Source of the DNA: Stictocephala bisonia
Taxonomy: Eukaryota > Arthropoda > Insecta > Hemiptera > Membracidae
DNA length: 64,000 nucleotides
Direction: 5' to 3'
NCBI GenBank assembly: GCA_035578905.1
Contig: JAQJVL010000150.1
Span: 829,949-893,948, forward strand
Under the pieces are notes generated by a model that was not told the DNA's origin, did no database searches, and saw nothing but the letters and a program-made list of their open reading frames with translations. A program made the translations under genes and the position numbers. Below are positions 24,025 to 36,529 of this stretch, piece after piece (position 1 is the stretch's first letter; the number at the start of each line of letters is the position of its first letter).

Positions 24025-24295
24025 GTAAATTTATTATCATATCCAATTAACAGTTTGTGTTCTTAAAGGGGTATTTCAGAGTGAGCATGTGTATCCACCC
24101 TCCCTCGGGGGAGGGTCGCAGTCTGTCTCACCTGTCTCCATCTTACGTGTCTTCTTGGTCTTCTCTTCTGTCATAAGACAACAGTCAACTACCTGCCTAA
24201 CTCGCTGGTTTACGCAAAACTATCAATAATCTGTGCCACGTTAATGAAAACTTTTACTCACTCGAGTACGACACCTACACTCTAGAAGTCTTCAG

Positions 24296-24334
24296 CAGCT
24301 GCAGCAGGACAGGCGGCTTGCAGCAGCAGAAGAG
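24296..24334 (+). CDS. Candidate micro-exon, Gln/Ala-rich
   Basis: Thirty-nine bases read QLQQDRRLAAAEE, a composition like a coiled-coil helix. They sit between an acceptor (GAAGTCTTCAG) and a donor (GAG|GTAATC). Without splicing the frame stays open to about 24440, and an alternative donor AAG|GTAACT lies at 24379. The GC content is far above the surroundings. A GC-rich repeat (24090-24180) lies just upstream, so repeat origin is possible. Confidence 0.3.
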
Positions 24335-24379
24335 GTAATCTTTAAACAAGAGGGGGAAATGAGTTTCGTCAAAAGTAAG

Positions 24380-26114
24380 GTAACTAAAGAATGTTCTTAT
24401 TTCGTTAAAGGGAACACATTTATATGTAATTATTTTATGATTTGTCTAAATTAAACAAATCATATTATAGTATAAATATAAATTACCTTATAACATTTTA
24501 TATTATATGTAATTATGGATGTTTGTATGGAACACTGCATTTACTTGTAGTAAGTATATAAGTTATATAATTACAAAAGTTGATTTTTTTCATAATCCCG
24601 TGGCGGATTGGAGCAAGTTTGGCCTGTGCAATTTCAAATGCAATCGTGCAAAATCTACAATGACATCACTCAGTCATTTGGATCAAGAACTCAATCTTGT
24701 ACTTTAGAAAGTAACCCAAAGACGGAGAGGAGTTTACTAACGCCTCAAGAGGGTAGTGTGTAACTTACCCCATAGTTTGCACTTTAAGGGTAATTAATTG
24801 TGTACTGTAACATCAATGCAGTATGATTTACACAACTAATCTTCAAATTATTGGCGTTAACTTGAGCAACTTAGCCAGAGTTGATTCATTAGCTGTCTTT
24901 CCTGTTTTTTCTTTGATATATCTAATGATTGGTTGTTTCAAAGGAGGTAACTAAGCATGAAATTTCCACATGCTAATAAATACACAACTAACAACGTTCA
25001 ATACAATACAATCCAAGTTGTTTTTAATTTAAGTAAACGTTAGATCAATAATGGTTTAAACTGTAAACATTACTCTTATAAATAAATATTCAGTATTTTT
25101 AAATCACTTATAATAAATTTTTTACTTACTATCCATCATTAAATGGAACATTTTATTTCTTAACTGATGGGTCCTCAATTTTGAAAAAAATTATAACAGA
25201 TTACCAAATTAGATGATATAGGCAATAACATTTTAATTTGACAGGCCAGATGAACGGAGTCAAACACTATCTTATTTTTATGTGTTTTACTTCTTCCCCA
25301 CTCTTAATTCATATACAGGTCTACATATTCCAAATAAAAACTGGTATATTTAGAGATAAAACTGTAAATTTTTATTTACAAAATAACAACTATATTAGTA
25401 CTGTATACCTGCCTTCAGGAAAAAACTACCCCTAAATTTAAAAAACATGTAAATTAATGTTAATCAAGTTTATAAATTTGATAAACAGTAAGGAATTTCA
25501 CATTCTACTTTTAAAATGGACTATTTTATTTCATTCAAAAATACTATCACCATTTTTCCTATTTAGCTTTGTAATTAAGGGAACTAAGTATTGTATCGTT
25601 ACTATTTATTTATCGTCTCTAAAGTTATTTGAAAGTCACTTATAGTATAAATTTATTTTTAATGAACATACTCGTAATATTAATTAATTGATTATTATGT
25701 TCCTAGTTAATTTTATCACTCTTAACTTAAATAATTGTAATGTAAAATAAGTAATTTATTTAATCTAGAATTAATTAAAAACATTCGCTCTGCTCAGTAA
25801 AAATATATTTATATATATTTTTTTTTACAAATATTCACATATGAATACAAATATATTCATATTAGTACAAATAAAATGAGGTTTCAAGAAGTTTAAGATT
25901 GAAACAATACATTTTCATACTCCAACAGCAAATTAATTTTGAAAATCTCATTAAATTTCTATTTTACAAATAGTTTTATATGAAACCAACTTTTAATTTT
26001 TAGTGATATATTTAATTTCATTACAGTATACCATTTTTCAAAATGGTTTAAAATATAAATATTAACGAATCTCTCATCACTTAATTGAAACCCTTTTTTG
26101 AACATATTTTGATT
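24380..26114. other. AT-rich spacer, no gene seen
   Basis: Only short chance frames (62-65 codons). No repeats beyond short A/T runs were seen. Confidence 0.4.
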
Positions 26115-26275
26115 TAATTGGCTTGCCACACAAACGGTCCGGGTTCGATTCCCGTTAAAACCAGTAACAGTTTTGCCCAGCCGCTCCCGTGGTTCGGAAG
26201 TCACGTAAAGCCGTTAGTCACCAGGTTAAGTGTTAGAGAGGGCTCCTTCGCCTGGTAAAATGAGACAAATTTTAA
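26115..26275 (+). mobile_element. tRNA-derived SINE
   Basis: B-box GGGTTCGATTCCC at 26141-26153. It is followed by a body containing CCGCTCCCGTGGTTCGGAAG, TCACGTAAAGCCGTTAG, CCAGGTTAAGT and GGGCTCCTTCGCCTGG, a conserved downstream domain seen in many insect tRNA-SINEs. The A-box end is diverged. It is more GC-rich than its surroundings. The family differs from those at 2141 and 3495. Boundaries are approximate. Confidence 0.75.
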
Positions 26276-26748
26276 CTTTAATTATCAATCTATTTCACTA
26301 AATCAGCAAATCAAATCAAATCTGAATAACAAATATGAATAAAAAAAAGTATACAAAATACATTGTGAATGCAGTAAGAATAACTTAAGCCAAAATTCAA
26401 GACCAGTTAGAAAAAGAATCAGTGAAATTAAAGAAATAACTATTCTAGATTAACTGAGCACGTTTTAAAAACTCGTCATAAATTGCTGTGGACAAAGAAA
26501 AGTACAGTAGTATAATATTAAGAAAAAAGAAATATGAAGAAAAAATTAGTGAAGTTTTTATTCAATCAGATAATTAAAAAATTGCTGTTGTTGGTGTAGT
26601 AAACGTTTAGACATTAGATATTAAATCGAAATATTTTCAAGAGTTATTACTTTAGTGATGAGAAGTCTAAATTGTAATACTACTTATTATTCCTCTCGAA
26701 AGAATCTTACCTTGATGTTTTGTATATTGTGTGGGAACGCCTCAGTTG

Positions 26749-26777
26749 AACACCGCCTATACTATGTAGGCGGTGTT
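26749..26777. repeat. Perfect 10-bp hairpin
   Basis: AACACCGCCT (26749-26758) and AGGCGGTGTT (26768-26777) form a perfect GC-rich stem around a 9-base loop in AT-rich DNA. No poly-T run follows that would suggest a terminator-like RNA. Its role is unknown. Confidence 0.6.
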
Positions 26778-26889
26778 GTTTCCATCTGGAATTCAAAGGA
26801 CGATCAAAAATTTAGACAGTATTTATTTTATTTCTATTTTTTTTACAAACTAATAGAATAAACTCAAAAGACTTAATAATAGACTTTTA

Positions 26890-26966
<77 letters not shown>
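26890..26966. repeat. (TA)n microsatellite followed by poly-T
   Basis: About 20 TA dinucleotides pass directly into a run of more than 30 T. Read on the minus strand this is poly-A followed by (TA)n, as a decayed retroposon tail would look, but no element body was recognised at 26967 onward. Confidence 0.9.
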
Positions 26967-26967
<1 letters not shown>

Positions 26968-28114
26968 ACTAAACTCACGCTCAACCAGTTAAGCCCCATT
27001 TCTCAAGTATCGTATGTTTGGGTCTGAAAGCTGTTTTGGACATTTGAGAGTTCAACTGGTCAGTGGGTGGTTTGGTGGAGTGCAGGGGTGAATTTTACCC
27101 TTAGGAAAAATACTGAATATAAATCCATGATAAGTGAGGTTGATCCCTATATTGAGTAATATATATGCACACATAAGTTTACCAAAAATATTTTTGAATA
27201 TATTATAATTGATATTTATTGATAATGTAATATTGAATTTTGAACCAGATAAGTTGTAAACCCTGTTAGATTCTATAGTCTGACACTAAGTTCTGGCTCT
27301 ATCTACCTGGTCACCCAGCTTTACCCAGACATACTGGTACAAACCAGTAATAGTCATGTAAAGAAATAGTGTGATACATCTCTAAATCACCATAGATCTA
27401 ATATAACTTACAAATCAATGAATATAAACATTTAAATACCAACTCTATACAACTTACTCCAACATTGTTGAACTACTTACAAGAAAAATTCCTAAAATAA
27501 TGAACAAGCTTCTGAACCAGTTGGGAAAAGCAATTTATGTTTGACAAAATAAAAACCTCACCACTGATGGATGATATCAAGATCCTTTTCTCATCAACTC
27601 ATACCTGTATTTATATAAAAGTTCCTAAGCCACTGTCATTAGTCATTGAGAATATATTAAAGTAACTTAAAATCCATGACTGTTTACAACATAAGTTATA
27701 AAAAACACTGCTGCCATTGAGTTCCATTCATTTTATTTTTCAGAATATTATACATACATTTACAGTAATTAGAGACGTACAAACATTGTACTGTATTTTC
27801 CATGTTATTTTCTACAGCAGCACCTAATGACAAATGCACCATTTCATAAGACTCCCAATGCAAGTTATTTTTTTTCATTTAGAGTGGTTATTATTTATTG
27901 TTTTTAGTCTGTGGAAAATGGACTGAAACATTTGTAACATGAATTTACCAGAAAAATTCATGTTTAAACGTACACTTTTTTAACTTTAACTTTTTAACTT
28001 CCACAGATCTACACTACTTTGGTCATTGTATTCAAAATCTAATTAAAAATAAAATACTCCTGACTAAAAAAAAAAAAAAAAAAAAAAATAATAAACAAAT
28101 AATGGATATTTACC

Positions 28115-28175
28115 TCAAATTTGTGCCCCTTTGTGGTCAGGTTGATGTGTAGGCATGTTACTTCTCAGCTGATAC
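28115..28175 (-). CDS. Terminal coding exon, unknown protein (gene end)
   Basis: On the minus strand an acceptor TGTTTTCATTTCAG precedes 61 bases that complete a split codon and then read YQLRSNMPTHQPDHKGAQI and a TGA stop. The phase fits the exon at 28353-28434 exactly (AG + G gives Arg, then Tyr-Gln). A poly(A) signal on the minus strand lies at 27732-27737, so the 3' UTR could run to about 27.7 kb. GAG|GTAAAT just after the stop could be a 3'-UTR donor. I do not recognise the protein. The tail is polar with no obvious domain. Confidence 0.6.
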
Positions 28176-28352
28176 CTGAAATGAAAACAATGAAAACATC
28201 CCCAGAATCCCCCCCCCCTGTTCGCGATACAACACTCTAATAAATCCTTAAAGTACAAGTTTTGTGGCACAGAGTATTGATTTTTAACGACACGGTAGCT
28301 AAAAAATGCTTAATCTATCATGCAACAAATAAATCAAACATGCACACAGTAC

Positions 28353-28434
28353 CTTGGACGTTCTGGAAGGTCTAGTAGACTCTGGATGATCATTCCTGAA
28401 ATTGCTCCCCCCATACCTAATATTGACAAGTTTC
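28353..28434 (-). CDS. Penultimate coding exon, small Gly-rich hydrophobic segment
   Basis: Minus-strand acceptor (TGTTTTAG|GAAAC) and donor (CCAAG|GTACTG) bound 82 bases. The open frame reads NLSILGMGGAISGMIIQS followed by LLDLPERPR. The GMGGAISGMII part with small residues looks like part of a membrane helix. An in-frame ATG at 28412-28414 would give a 40-residue protein with the last exon. Otherwise more N-terminal exons lie upstream. A possible 5' exon with a good donor ends at 29510. Two decayed copies of this exon lie at 28528 and 28708. Product unknown. Confidence 0.6.
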
Positions 28435-28519
28435 CTAAAACATTTTGTTAAAAATAAATTTGATGTAGTGAATTGTTTTGAAAAATTTGCATTTTAAATT
28501 TTCTATTTAATGATATATA

Positions 28520-28770
28520 TATAGAAGTTCCGGAAGGTCTACGTCGAATCAAGAAGATCATTCCTGAAATCACTCTCCTAATAACTTATAAAAATTAATT
28601 TTTTTTATAAAAACTTTGGTTGAAAAATATATTTTATCTGGTGAATTTTTTAGATTGTTTTTTAAAAAATCTAAATTTTTAAATGACTAATTAATGATAT
28701 ATAGAAGTTCTGGAAGGTCTACGTTGAGGTGAGAAGATCATTCATGAAATCGCTCTCCTAGAAACTAATA
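28520..28770 (-). pseudogene. Two decayed tandem copies of the 28353-28434 exon
   Basis: TTCYGGAAGGTCTACGT...GATCATTC.TGAAATC.CTCTCCTA occurs at about 28528-28580 and 28708-28765, matching the exon text TTCTGGAAGGTCTAGTAGAC...GATCATTCCTGAAATTGCTCC that starts at 28361. Spacing is 167 and 180 bp. The two copies resemble each other more than the exon, so they were probably copied from one another. Indels disrupt the reading frame. Confidence 0.65.
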
Positions 28771-29274
28771 AAATAAAAACTGTAGTTGAAAAATAGATTT
28801 AAAAAAATTGTATTTTAAAATTGCAATGTATAAAATAGTGATAAATAGCAAAATATTTAACTAATTAATTTAAAAGTCAAATTGTACTTCAGTCTATCTA
28901 ATTTTATTCTAATAATTGTTAATAAACTGTGAATTTCATTTATATTTCAAGAAAAAATATTTATAAAAACCTAAACTGTTCCCCTCTGAAAACAAAGAAA
29001 ACAATAGACACCACAGTTTGTGGAGACAAGACCTACTCTAAGATTATTTATGAGTGACAGTTTAGGTTAGTTGTATTTGTATTTTCAAATTATTAAGACA
29101 TTTAGATAGATCAATTGATGCAAGTTCATCTTGAATTTATTTTGTCTTGTTTAAAATATTTGTTGAAAATTGTCAAGCTATTCAACAAAACGCACTCATA
29201 AATACAAAGGCCAAAACAAGGCAACCAGACGTTTTTGGCCTAGACTCGAAATATATTAGCTGGAGTGGAGTTTA

Positions 29275-29450
29275 GAATAGCTCGCGTGTATGAGTCACTG
29301 CGAGGGTACTCTGCCGCCACACTAGCTCTCCGCTCCTGAGCCAGGGCTATGACACTCTGTGGCTTAGCCGGGCCCTCACAGCACCCACCGGCCTCGTCTG
29401 TCTTGCCTTGTTTGCATGGTCTCTAGTCGACCACGAGGAAATAGAACTTG
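29275..29450. other. GC-rich island, unclassified
   Basis: An isolated G/C- and CpG-containing block (GCCGGGCCCTCACAGC, CTCTCCGCTCCTGAGCC) surrounded by AT-rich DNA. It lies 60 bp inside the putative first intron of the minus-strand gene at 28.1-29.5 kb. It may be promoter-proximal sequence or a repeat. No tRNA boxes and no convincing long frame were seen. Confidence 0.35.
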
Positions 29451-29509
29451 AGAAATACAAAAAAGTAAATAAAATGAACAGGGCCTAAACTAAATCAATT
29501 TAGACTTAC

Positions 29510-29560
29510 CGTGTGACTATCCTGGGAGGAAAGCAGGAAACATTTACAAAAACTTTTTAT
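29510..29560 (-). other. Possible 5' exon end of the 28-kb gene
   Basis: On the minus strand CCCAGGATAGTCACACG|GTAAGTC is a near-perfect donor at 29510/29509. No long frame precedes it, so it would be a mostly non-coding first exon. The upstream limit was not determined. Confidence 0.35.
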
Positions 29561-29763
29561 CGACGATTTTTTTAACAATATAAGTTATTTTTAATGAATT
29601 TATTAGCCCGAAACGTACGACACATGTCAAAGATTTGTAATGTTTGTTTAAAAATAAAAAAATGTTATGAGTTAAGGAGGCTGGATTAAAATAATTACAG
29701 ATTATTCATCGGCAAACTTACTTATCAAATATTGAACAGTTAAAATTTGTATTTTAATAATAC

Positions 29764-30172
29764 AACTTTACATCATATAATCATCAAAATACGTATACGA
29801 CAGTACAATTACTATGTAACGACTAACACAACTAAGGAAAGGAACCGTTAGAGCTCTTATTGAACAACTTTACATCATATAATCATCAAAATACGTATAC
29901 GACAATACAATTACTATGTAACGACTAACACAACTGAGGAAAGGAACCGTTAGAGCTCTCATTGAACAATTTTACATCATATAATCATCAAAATACGTAT
30001 ACGACAATACAATTACTATGTAACGACTAACACAACTGAGGAAAGGAACAGTTAGAGCTCTTATTGAACAATTTTACATCATATAATCATCAAAATACGT
30101 ATACGACAATACAATTACTATGTAACGACTAACACAACTGAGGAAAGGAACCGTTAGAGCTCTTATTGAACA
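29764..30172. repeat. ~102-bp tandem repeat, 4 copies
   Basis: Four consecutive copies beginning AACTTTACATCATATAATCA / AATTTTACATC. Unit starts are about 29764, 29866, 29969 and 30070. Lengths are 101-103 bp because of A-run slippage. Differences are few: CAGTACAATT versus CAATACAATT, and GAACCG versus GAACAG in unit 3. Each unit contains TACGTATACG and AACCGTTAGAGCTC. Confidence 0.95.
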
Positions 30173-30179
30173 ATTTTCT

Positions 30180-32228
30180 ACTTTTAGAAGTGTTACATTT
30201 TGGAAATCATTACACTACATGTGTACGAAACAACACGGTCACAGCAACTGAACCTGGAACAAACAATATCGTCATTAAAAACCATTTCACATTTTTAAAG
30301 CGGACAATGGAATAGTTGTGAGAAGTAAAATGATATTCGATTTTCCTATCAAGATAAATAGTAAATGTATAAACGACATTTACAGGATATTTAAAAACAC
30401 TACCTCCACAAATTGACAAACTTAAAAAAAAAAAAGTGGAACGAAATAGTATATTCATTCTGGTATAACATACGCAAGTGTAGAAATAATGGATTCAATA
30501 CTTCAAGATGTTAACTATCTTCCATTTATGTCCAGGAAGCGTTTGTAATTATGATTTCTTGTTTGAAACAGTGGAGGGAAATGAATTCATATTCTTAGAT
30601 GAGGTGGTTTAGAAAAAGAAAATCTCGTTTATAACTAATAATGAAAAAATTAACTTTAAAAAAACAATTGTTTAATTTATACTATACTTTTTTTATATCG
30701 AACACGAATAGTTGGTTTTCAATAAAATTATTGTTAATCCCTAAAACGTTCTTTTTAAATACCTAACCAAAAACAAACCTATCCTGATCATACAATACAG
30801 TCAACGAAATATCGTAATTCACATTAAAATTGTGTGCCTACAGTCGGCGCATAAATATGTGTACCCGAATTTTAGTCGTTTACTAAGAAACTAAGAGGCA
30901 TGAAAAGTGCTGTCATACTATTGTTTCCCCGTCTTATTTTACGTGATGTAATATACATTTTAGACTTTTATTATATAAGTTTTAGTAATTGTTATCCTAG
31001 TTGGAATAAAAAAGTACCGGAATTTTAACTAGATTCCCCTGTGCATCCCTTAAACTTTTATTACTAAAAAACCTGACAATGCAATGCATTTATATTTCAA
31101 TGCGTGGTGGACAAGAATGTTTGCTATAAGTTCTATAAATTGCAGAATTTTTACTTTTCAATAACAAATTGTCTTTATTAATTTCCTGAGACAAATGTAT
31201 CTTTGATTTTAGAAGAGGTCGTAAAATTAATTACTTGGTTATGTGTTAATGTAAAAACCAATGCATAGTTCCGACTAATTATTATGTTTAAATAAATGCA
31301 GTCATTTTAAAACTGATGAAGGCCTATTTAAAATCACCTTCAATTGATAAATTTAAATTTATTTTGAAATATAAATACGATACATTAACGGGTTTTTTGT
31401 AGACTAATAAAAGTGTAAAGTTTATGCATAGTGAAAACTATTTAAAATACCAACTTTTTGTTCCAACTAGGGTAAACATTACTAACACTTATAATACAAT
31501 TTTAAAACGTATGTTTTATTATGAACAATGAATCGAGAAAACAATGGTATGATTGGATTTTTAGTAGGCCTCTTAGTTTCTTCAAACTTAGCAACCTTCA
31601 AAACTCGGGTGCTCATAATTTTCGCGCCGACAGTTATGTTTATAAACTTGCCATTGTACATATTGTTACTATTGTTTAACCTTGGCCTAAGCATTTACTA
31701 TTTTATCTATCAGGAAAAAGTGCTAAAAATATCTCTATCAGCTACTTAACATGAATCAGAAACGAAACAGATAAAAATAAAAAAGACAAGTATACACTTA
31801 TTTACATACAAACAGTTTTGCCAATTTAGGCTTTATAAATGGTATGAAAAAGAACAATTATTTGAATCGTAGAGAATTGGCGAATATTTACAAACAATGT
31901 TTGTATAAATATATAAAACAGCTTTAACTCCAGATACACGCTTCAAGGTAGTTAAAGTACATGTAGGTTTATATTACTTTTACATTCAACCGTGCAAAAT
32001 CAGGTAATTGCTTTGAAAAACAGGTTTACAGTTAATTTTACAGAGGAACGAGGACATAAGATATTTGTTGTACCAAATTTTAATAGAACACTGAAGTCTA
32101 AAAAGCTGATAATTTGGGTAAAACCAATTTTCAATACATATATGTATTCTTAATCTTATAATTTTAGCCTGAAGGAATTTAAATATACCTGATATGCGCG
32201 TTTGAAAATGACTGAAACTGAATAGAGA
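30180..32228. other. AT-rich spacer; small ORF at 31528-31749 only
   Basis: The only frame of note is 31528-31749 plus (73 codons from a true ATG, two hydrophobic stretches). The opposite strand is equally open over 31482-31694, so neither can be trusted. No splice-bounded exon or named repeat was seen. Confidence 0.35.
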
Positions 32229-32229
32229 T

Positions 32230-32790
32230 TGAAGATGACTCATACGTGTGGTATGACCCACCCATATACGTACGGTGGTACTGAAAAAAAAAAAAACAAA
32301 CAATACATTTGTAGTGACCCACTCTATCTTACACACCCAACCACTCATACATACACGAACCGGTTCGTTACACTACCAATCGTAGAGCCTATGGCCTTGT
32401 TTAACCAGTTAAATCTGCTGGTTCGTTTACTCCATCGATCGTAGACGCTACGAACCTCAATTTCAACAAGTAAATATACATACATACACGTACATAGGTA
32501 CTGATCTACACACTCACCCATACAGGTACAGTGGTATTCACCCACCGACCTATACACATACAGTGGTACTCACTCACCCACCCACCCAAATATTTACATA
32601 CAATTGTAATGACCCACCCATACACGTACAGTGTTCCTGACCCACCCACCTACCTGATACTGACCCACCCAATCAGCCATACACCCAACTGCCTAGATAC
32701 ACATAGAGTGGTACTAACCCACCCACCTTTATATACTTATACATACAGTAGTACTGACCTACACACACACCTATGGTTGAACAAGTAAAT
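32230..32790. repeat. Degenerate minisatellite, C-rich on plus strand
   Basis: Imperfect units of about 30 bp around ACCCACCCATACACGTACAG plus TGGTACTG. An interruption at 32360-32465 itself holds a ~58-bp direct duplication (GGTTCGTTACACTACCAATCG and GGTTCGTTTACTCCATCGATCG versions). This is the reverse complement of the array at 36530-37135. The ORFs across it are simple translations of the repeat. Confidence 0.85.
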
Positions 32791-35589
32791 TTTTATGTGT
32801 AACAATATATGTCACACCTAAAATAAATGTTCATTAAAAATCCATGTCTAAATGAGCAACCGTCCACATGATTTGTTCCGCCGATTAGGTGTCAACATTT
32901 CGCTTGTAACTCAGTAGAAAATTATATACATGCTGTTTTTTCTCTAATAGCTTAGAATAGATTAAAGAAAAACAAAGTGTACTTAAATAATATAAAATTA
33001 AAAATAGTTTCCTACTTAAAAATAATTTAGGCCTATTATTGTGTATTAGCAAGAATTTATGCCTAATGCATTTTTATCCCCATTATACAGTATTATAAAT
33101 GTTTATTTACGTTTTCGTGACCTATAAACGATCAGGGGGCTGTTGAGTTGGGTCTATTTCCCGTCTTTATCAGCTACAGATATATTTTAAGGAGTTTAAA
33201 TATAAACCCTCCCCACTTTTCAACATAACTGTAAATCCACTACCCCTTCCTTTACAGCTTAAATAACTTATAGTCTATTACCAATACTTCACTCACGAGA
33301 AACAACTACCAAGTGCGGTAAGGGTAGTTGACAAATAAACTTATTTTTGACAGAAATAGCTGTGATTTTTTTATGTTGTTCATTATATTTGAGTGTTTCA
33401 AAGTAATTGTATTTAATGATTTCTCAAAATGCATCTGTATTCTTGTCAAGGAGTTTGTGCGAGGGTGAGATGGGTGCAAGGGGGGATAGTCCAACAACTT
33501 ATAGTGTAAAGTGTTAAAATACATAAGTCAAGACGTGATGTGTTGTTTATCAGCTTCAAAACAGATTCGTTACAATTATGATTTTTGGATTATGTGCAGA
33601 ATGCAGGTTGGTTCATTTATTAATAACCTTACACTAGTGAGTTTTTAAAGTGAATTTCATATTTTTGTATTTTAATTTAAATCCCAAATATATCTGATTA
33701 CGATAGCTAATGTGAAACCAACAAAAATAGTAAAAAGTTATCTTATGTTCTTTTATCTAAAAAGAATGTTCTACTGAAAAGAGTTGGACCTACTTTTACG
33801 GTAATGTACTGTAATGGACTATTTTAAAATATAACAATGACATTAATTTATATACTTATTTTCACAGTGATGAACAAAAATTGCTAATAACAATCCCTTG
33901 ACACTCAAATCCTTCCTAAAACGTTTTAAAATCTCTTTTGCTACAACCACATTAGTTTCTTAAATTTTAAACAGAGTACTCTGCAAATTCACTGATTGGA
34001 TATTTTTATACTTATTCGTAGAAAGGAAACTCACATAATCCAATAAAAATGTTTAAATTATGCTTGAGGCCTTTTAAACAAAAACTTTTAATTAACTTTT
34101 AAACAACTCATTAACCACCTCAGAAACACAGAAAGAGAGAGAAGGAATAACACAAGTAAAATACTTCGTCTTGGGCGTGATATTTGTGCACTATAAATAG
34201 TGATTACGTAACCATCGCCATCTTGTAAACCCCCAAGTATAATGTTATTGAAATAAAAGTAAGAAACGTCTTACCACTGTTGTAGTCAGTTCTGTATTGT
34301 AAAATCGTTTCTCAGCAGGCACTTTATCTATGAAAGCTTGGGTTTAAAAAAGTTTCAAACTTTCGCTGAATATTTTTATCTATAAAACTAATTAGAATAC
34401 TGAGTAACACACCCTTCTCCTTCCTCCCTGGATTGCGAAGAAAGAAATGGGAGAGGTAGACAGACCGAGAAGAAGGATAAGTGACGACACGGCCTTCTAG
34501 ATTTTGATATTCAATTTTCATTGTATTCCAATTAACTAATAATTCAGTAGTGTTTAATAAAACATGTAATAGAGATATGAAAAATCAAAACAATATATAA
34601 CAAAGTAATTTATATATGTATTTAATGTTATAAATAAACTATAATGAACTTAAAAAAAATAGTTAACCTACAAAACAAATAAATTAACCTTTTGGTAGAT
34701 ATTTAGTTGTGTACTGTCATCAATGCCATAATGTATTGGAATGAGTATCAATATTAACAAAATAATAATTTTATTTGATCCAATCTGTAACCCCGGACTT
34801 ATCCAAGCCTAGACTTTAAAGAAATAGACACACTTATGTTTAATACTAGTAAGTCTAATTTGATTGAAATGAGACATAATTAAATATCAATAATATATCA
34901 TTTGTTAATTATCAATTATTACAAAATGGAAATAACATTATTATTTAAGCCCCTCCACATCATCTTTTGATTGATTGCTGTTGATAGGGATGGAAAAGGG
35001 TTAGTAGGAAAGCGCTGCGATAAAGAAATTAGATAAAAGGGGAGAAATAATCTAGAGATAGTTAAATAAAGAAACTTCTCGATTACAAATTTCTTACTAT
35101 CAAATACTACCTAATCTAAAAACATGCATAATTTATTATTGACTTTGAATTGATGTTGCAAGAACGTCTTTTTTCAAATGAAATTAACTCTTTTTTTGTT
35201 ATGCATTTTTTATATACTATTTTTTAAGTCACATAACTATGACTTAACTCGGGATGTTTCCCAATATTGTTTAGTGTATAATATGAACTTTGTTAACTAA
35301 TATAAAAAAATTGTATCAACCAAAATAGTTTATTTATGCAATGTCATATTTATTGAAGTTTATGGTATTTTTAATGTACTAACTCTGTTAGAAATATAAA
35401 TGATAACAAATAATCTATAGCAAAATTAATAAAAACTATTGTGAATGTGATTTGAAAGAGTTTAAAACACAATAATCTTTCATCATTTGTATTCCAATAA
35501 CTAATCACTTTAGTAATAAACAATAATGTGGATACAATAATTTTATACGTCTGTGACTCACTATAAGAAATATACTTTTTAACAAACTA
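32791..35589. other. AT-rich spacer, no gene seen
   Basis: No exon with both splice signals and coding character was recognised. A 65-codon minus frame at 34324-34521 starts with ATG but has no other support. CACTATAAATAGTG near 34190 is a short palindrome. Confidence 0.35.
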
Positions 35590-36051
35590 CAGGGTGGAAA
35601 ACAAATATGGAAACGCTTTTACAACTTTTGTATGGCTTCACTTTTAAAAGTGAAATCTTGTACATGATCATCGCTACAAGGAACATACTTTTTGACGCCA
35701 TTAGCGACATTTCATCTTTTCAGAGGGACGGCCCACAAGGAGTTGAACGAAAATCTTCATTATAGTCCTCGGTCGAGTTTGGTATCAAATGAAAGGTCTA
35801 TTCAAGAGAAATTAATTACCGCAAACCGGACTTCAAAAGGTATATCCTTTCCAGAGTAGCGGTCATTTGAATTTCAAAGTAACTAATTTTAACAATATTA
35901 TTTCTCCACTATTTAACGATTTCAAGTAAATTATTCAGTTCAAAAATGATACTTTCTGGAACACAATTAGTCAAAAAAATTCAATTATCAAATTATCTAT
36001 GGAAAAAAATAACGTTGTTGTAAAAGCGTTTCCATATTTTTTTCCATAATG
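35590..36051. mobile_element. 462-bp MITE with ~40-bp TIRs and TA target duplication
   Basis: The left end is CAGGGTGGAAAACAAATATGG followed by AAACGCTTTTACAAC. The right end, read inward on the minus strand, is CATTATGGAAAAAAATATGG followed by AAACGCTTTTACAACAAC. Both are directly flanked by TA (35588-35589 and 36052-36053), as for the IS630/Tc1/mariner group. The interior shares words with the tandem block at 2531-3290. It contains no frame, so it is non-autonomous. Confidence 0.88.
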
Positions 36052-36529
36052 TATAATTCGTGTAGTAGTTGGTTTGTTAGGTTGGTTAGATTAAAGGTTA
36101 TGTTTGTTTCGAAAGTAATTGTTTTGAAGTTTGTTAGAAGATTAATTCCAATCCATTCAGTTTGAAATATTCTATTTAAAATGCAAACTTTAATTTTATA
36201 ATAATGTAATAAGTATATCGACAATATTATTATTCACGTTTTATCAGTAATGAGCTCTACTAAAGTATTGTTAGAAATGTTGAGACCAGTTTCCAACTTT
36301 ATACAAAGAGGCAGACATTTCATATGAAATGAAGTTTTTTTAATAATTTGTTACTTTGACTTTTTTCTAATATATTTTTAAATATTAATAAATATTATGA
36401 TAAGTTATTTGTGGATGATTTGAATAAAATAATCTAGGTATTTCTAGTTTAAGTTTATTTTATACATGGATATGAGATCCAATGAGATTGGGTGTACTAC
36501 CCACTCGACAATAGTAGAATTATTCACAG

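Noticed and set aside
31482..31749. 73-codon ATG frame with two hydrophobic stretches (plus) and a 70-codon frame (minus)
   Set aside because: Equally open on both strands with no splice or poly(A) support; likely chance or a repeat.
34324..34521. 65-codon ATG frame on the minus strand
   Set aside because: No splice signals, no similarity recognised and length compatible with chance.
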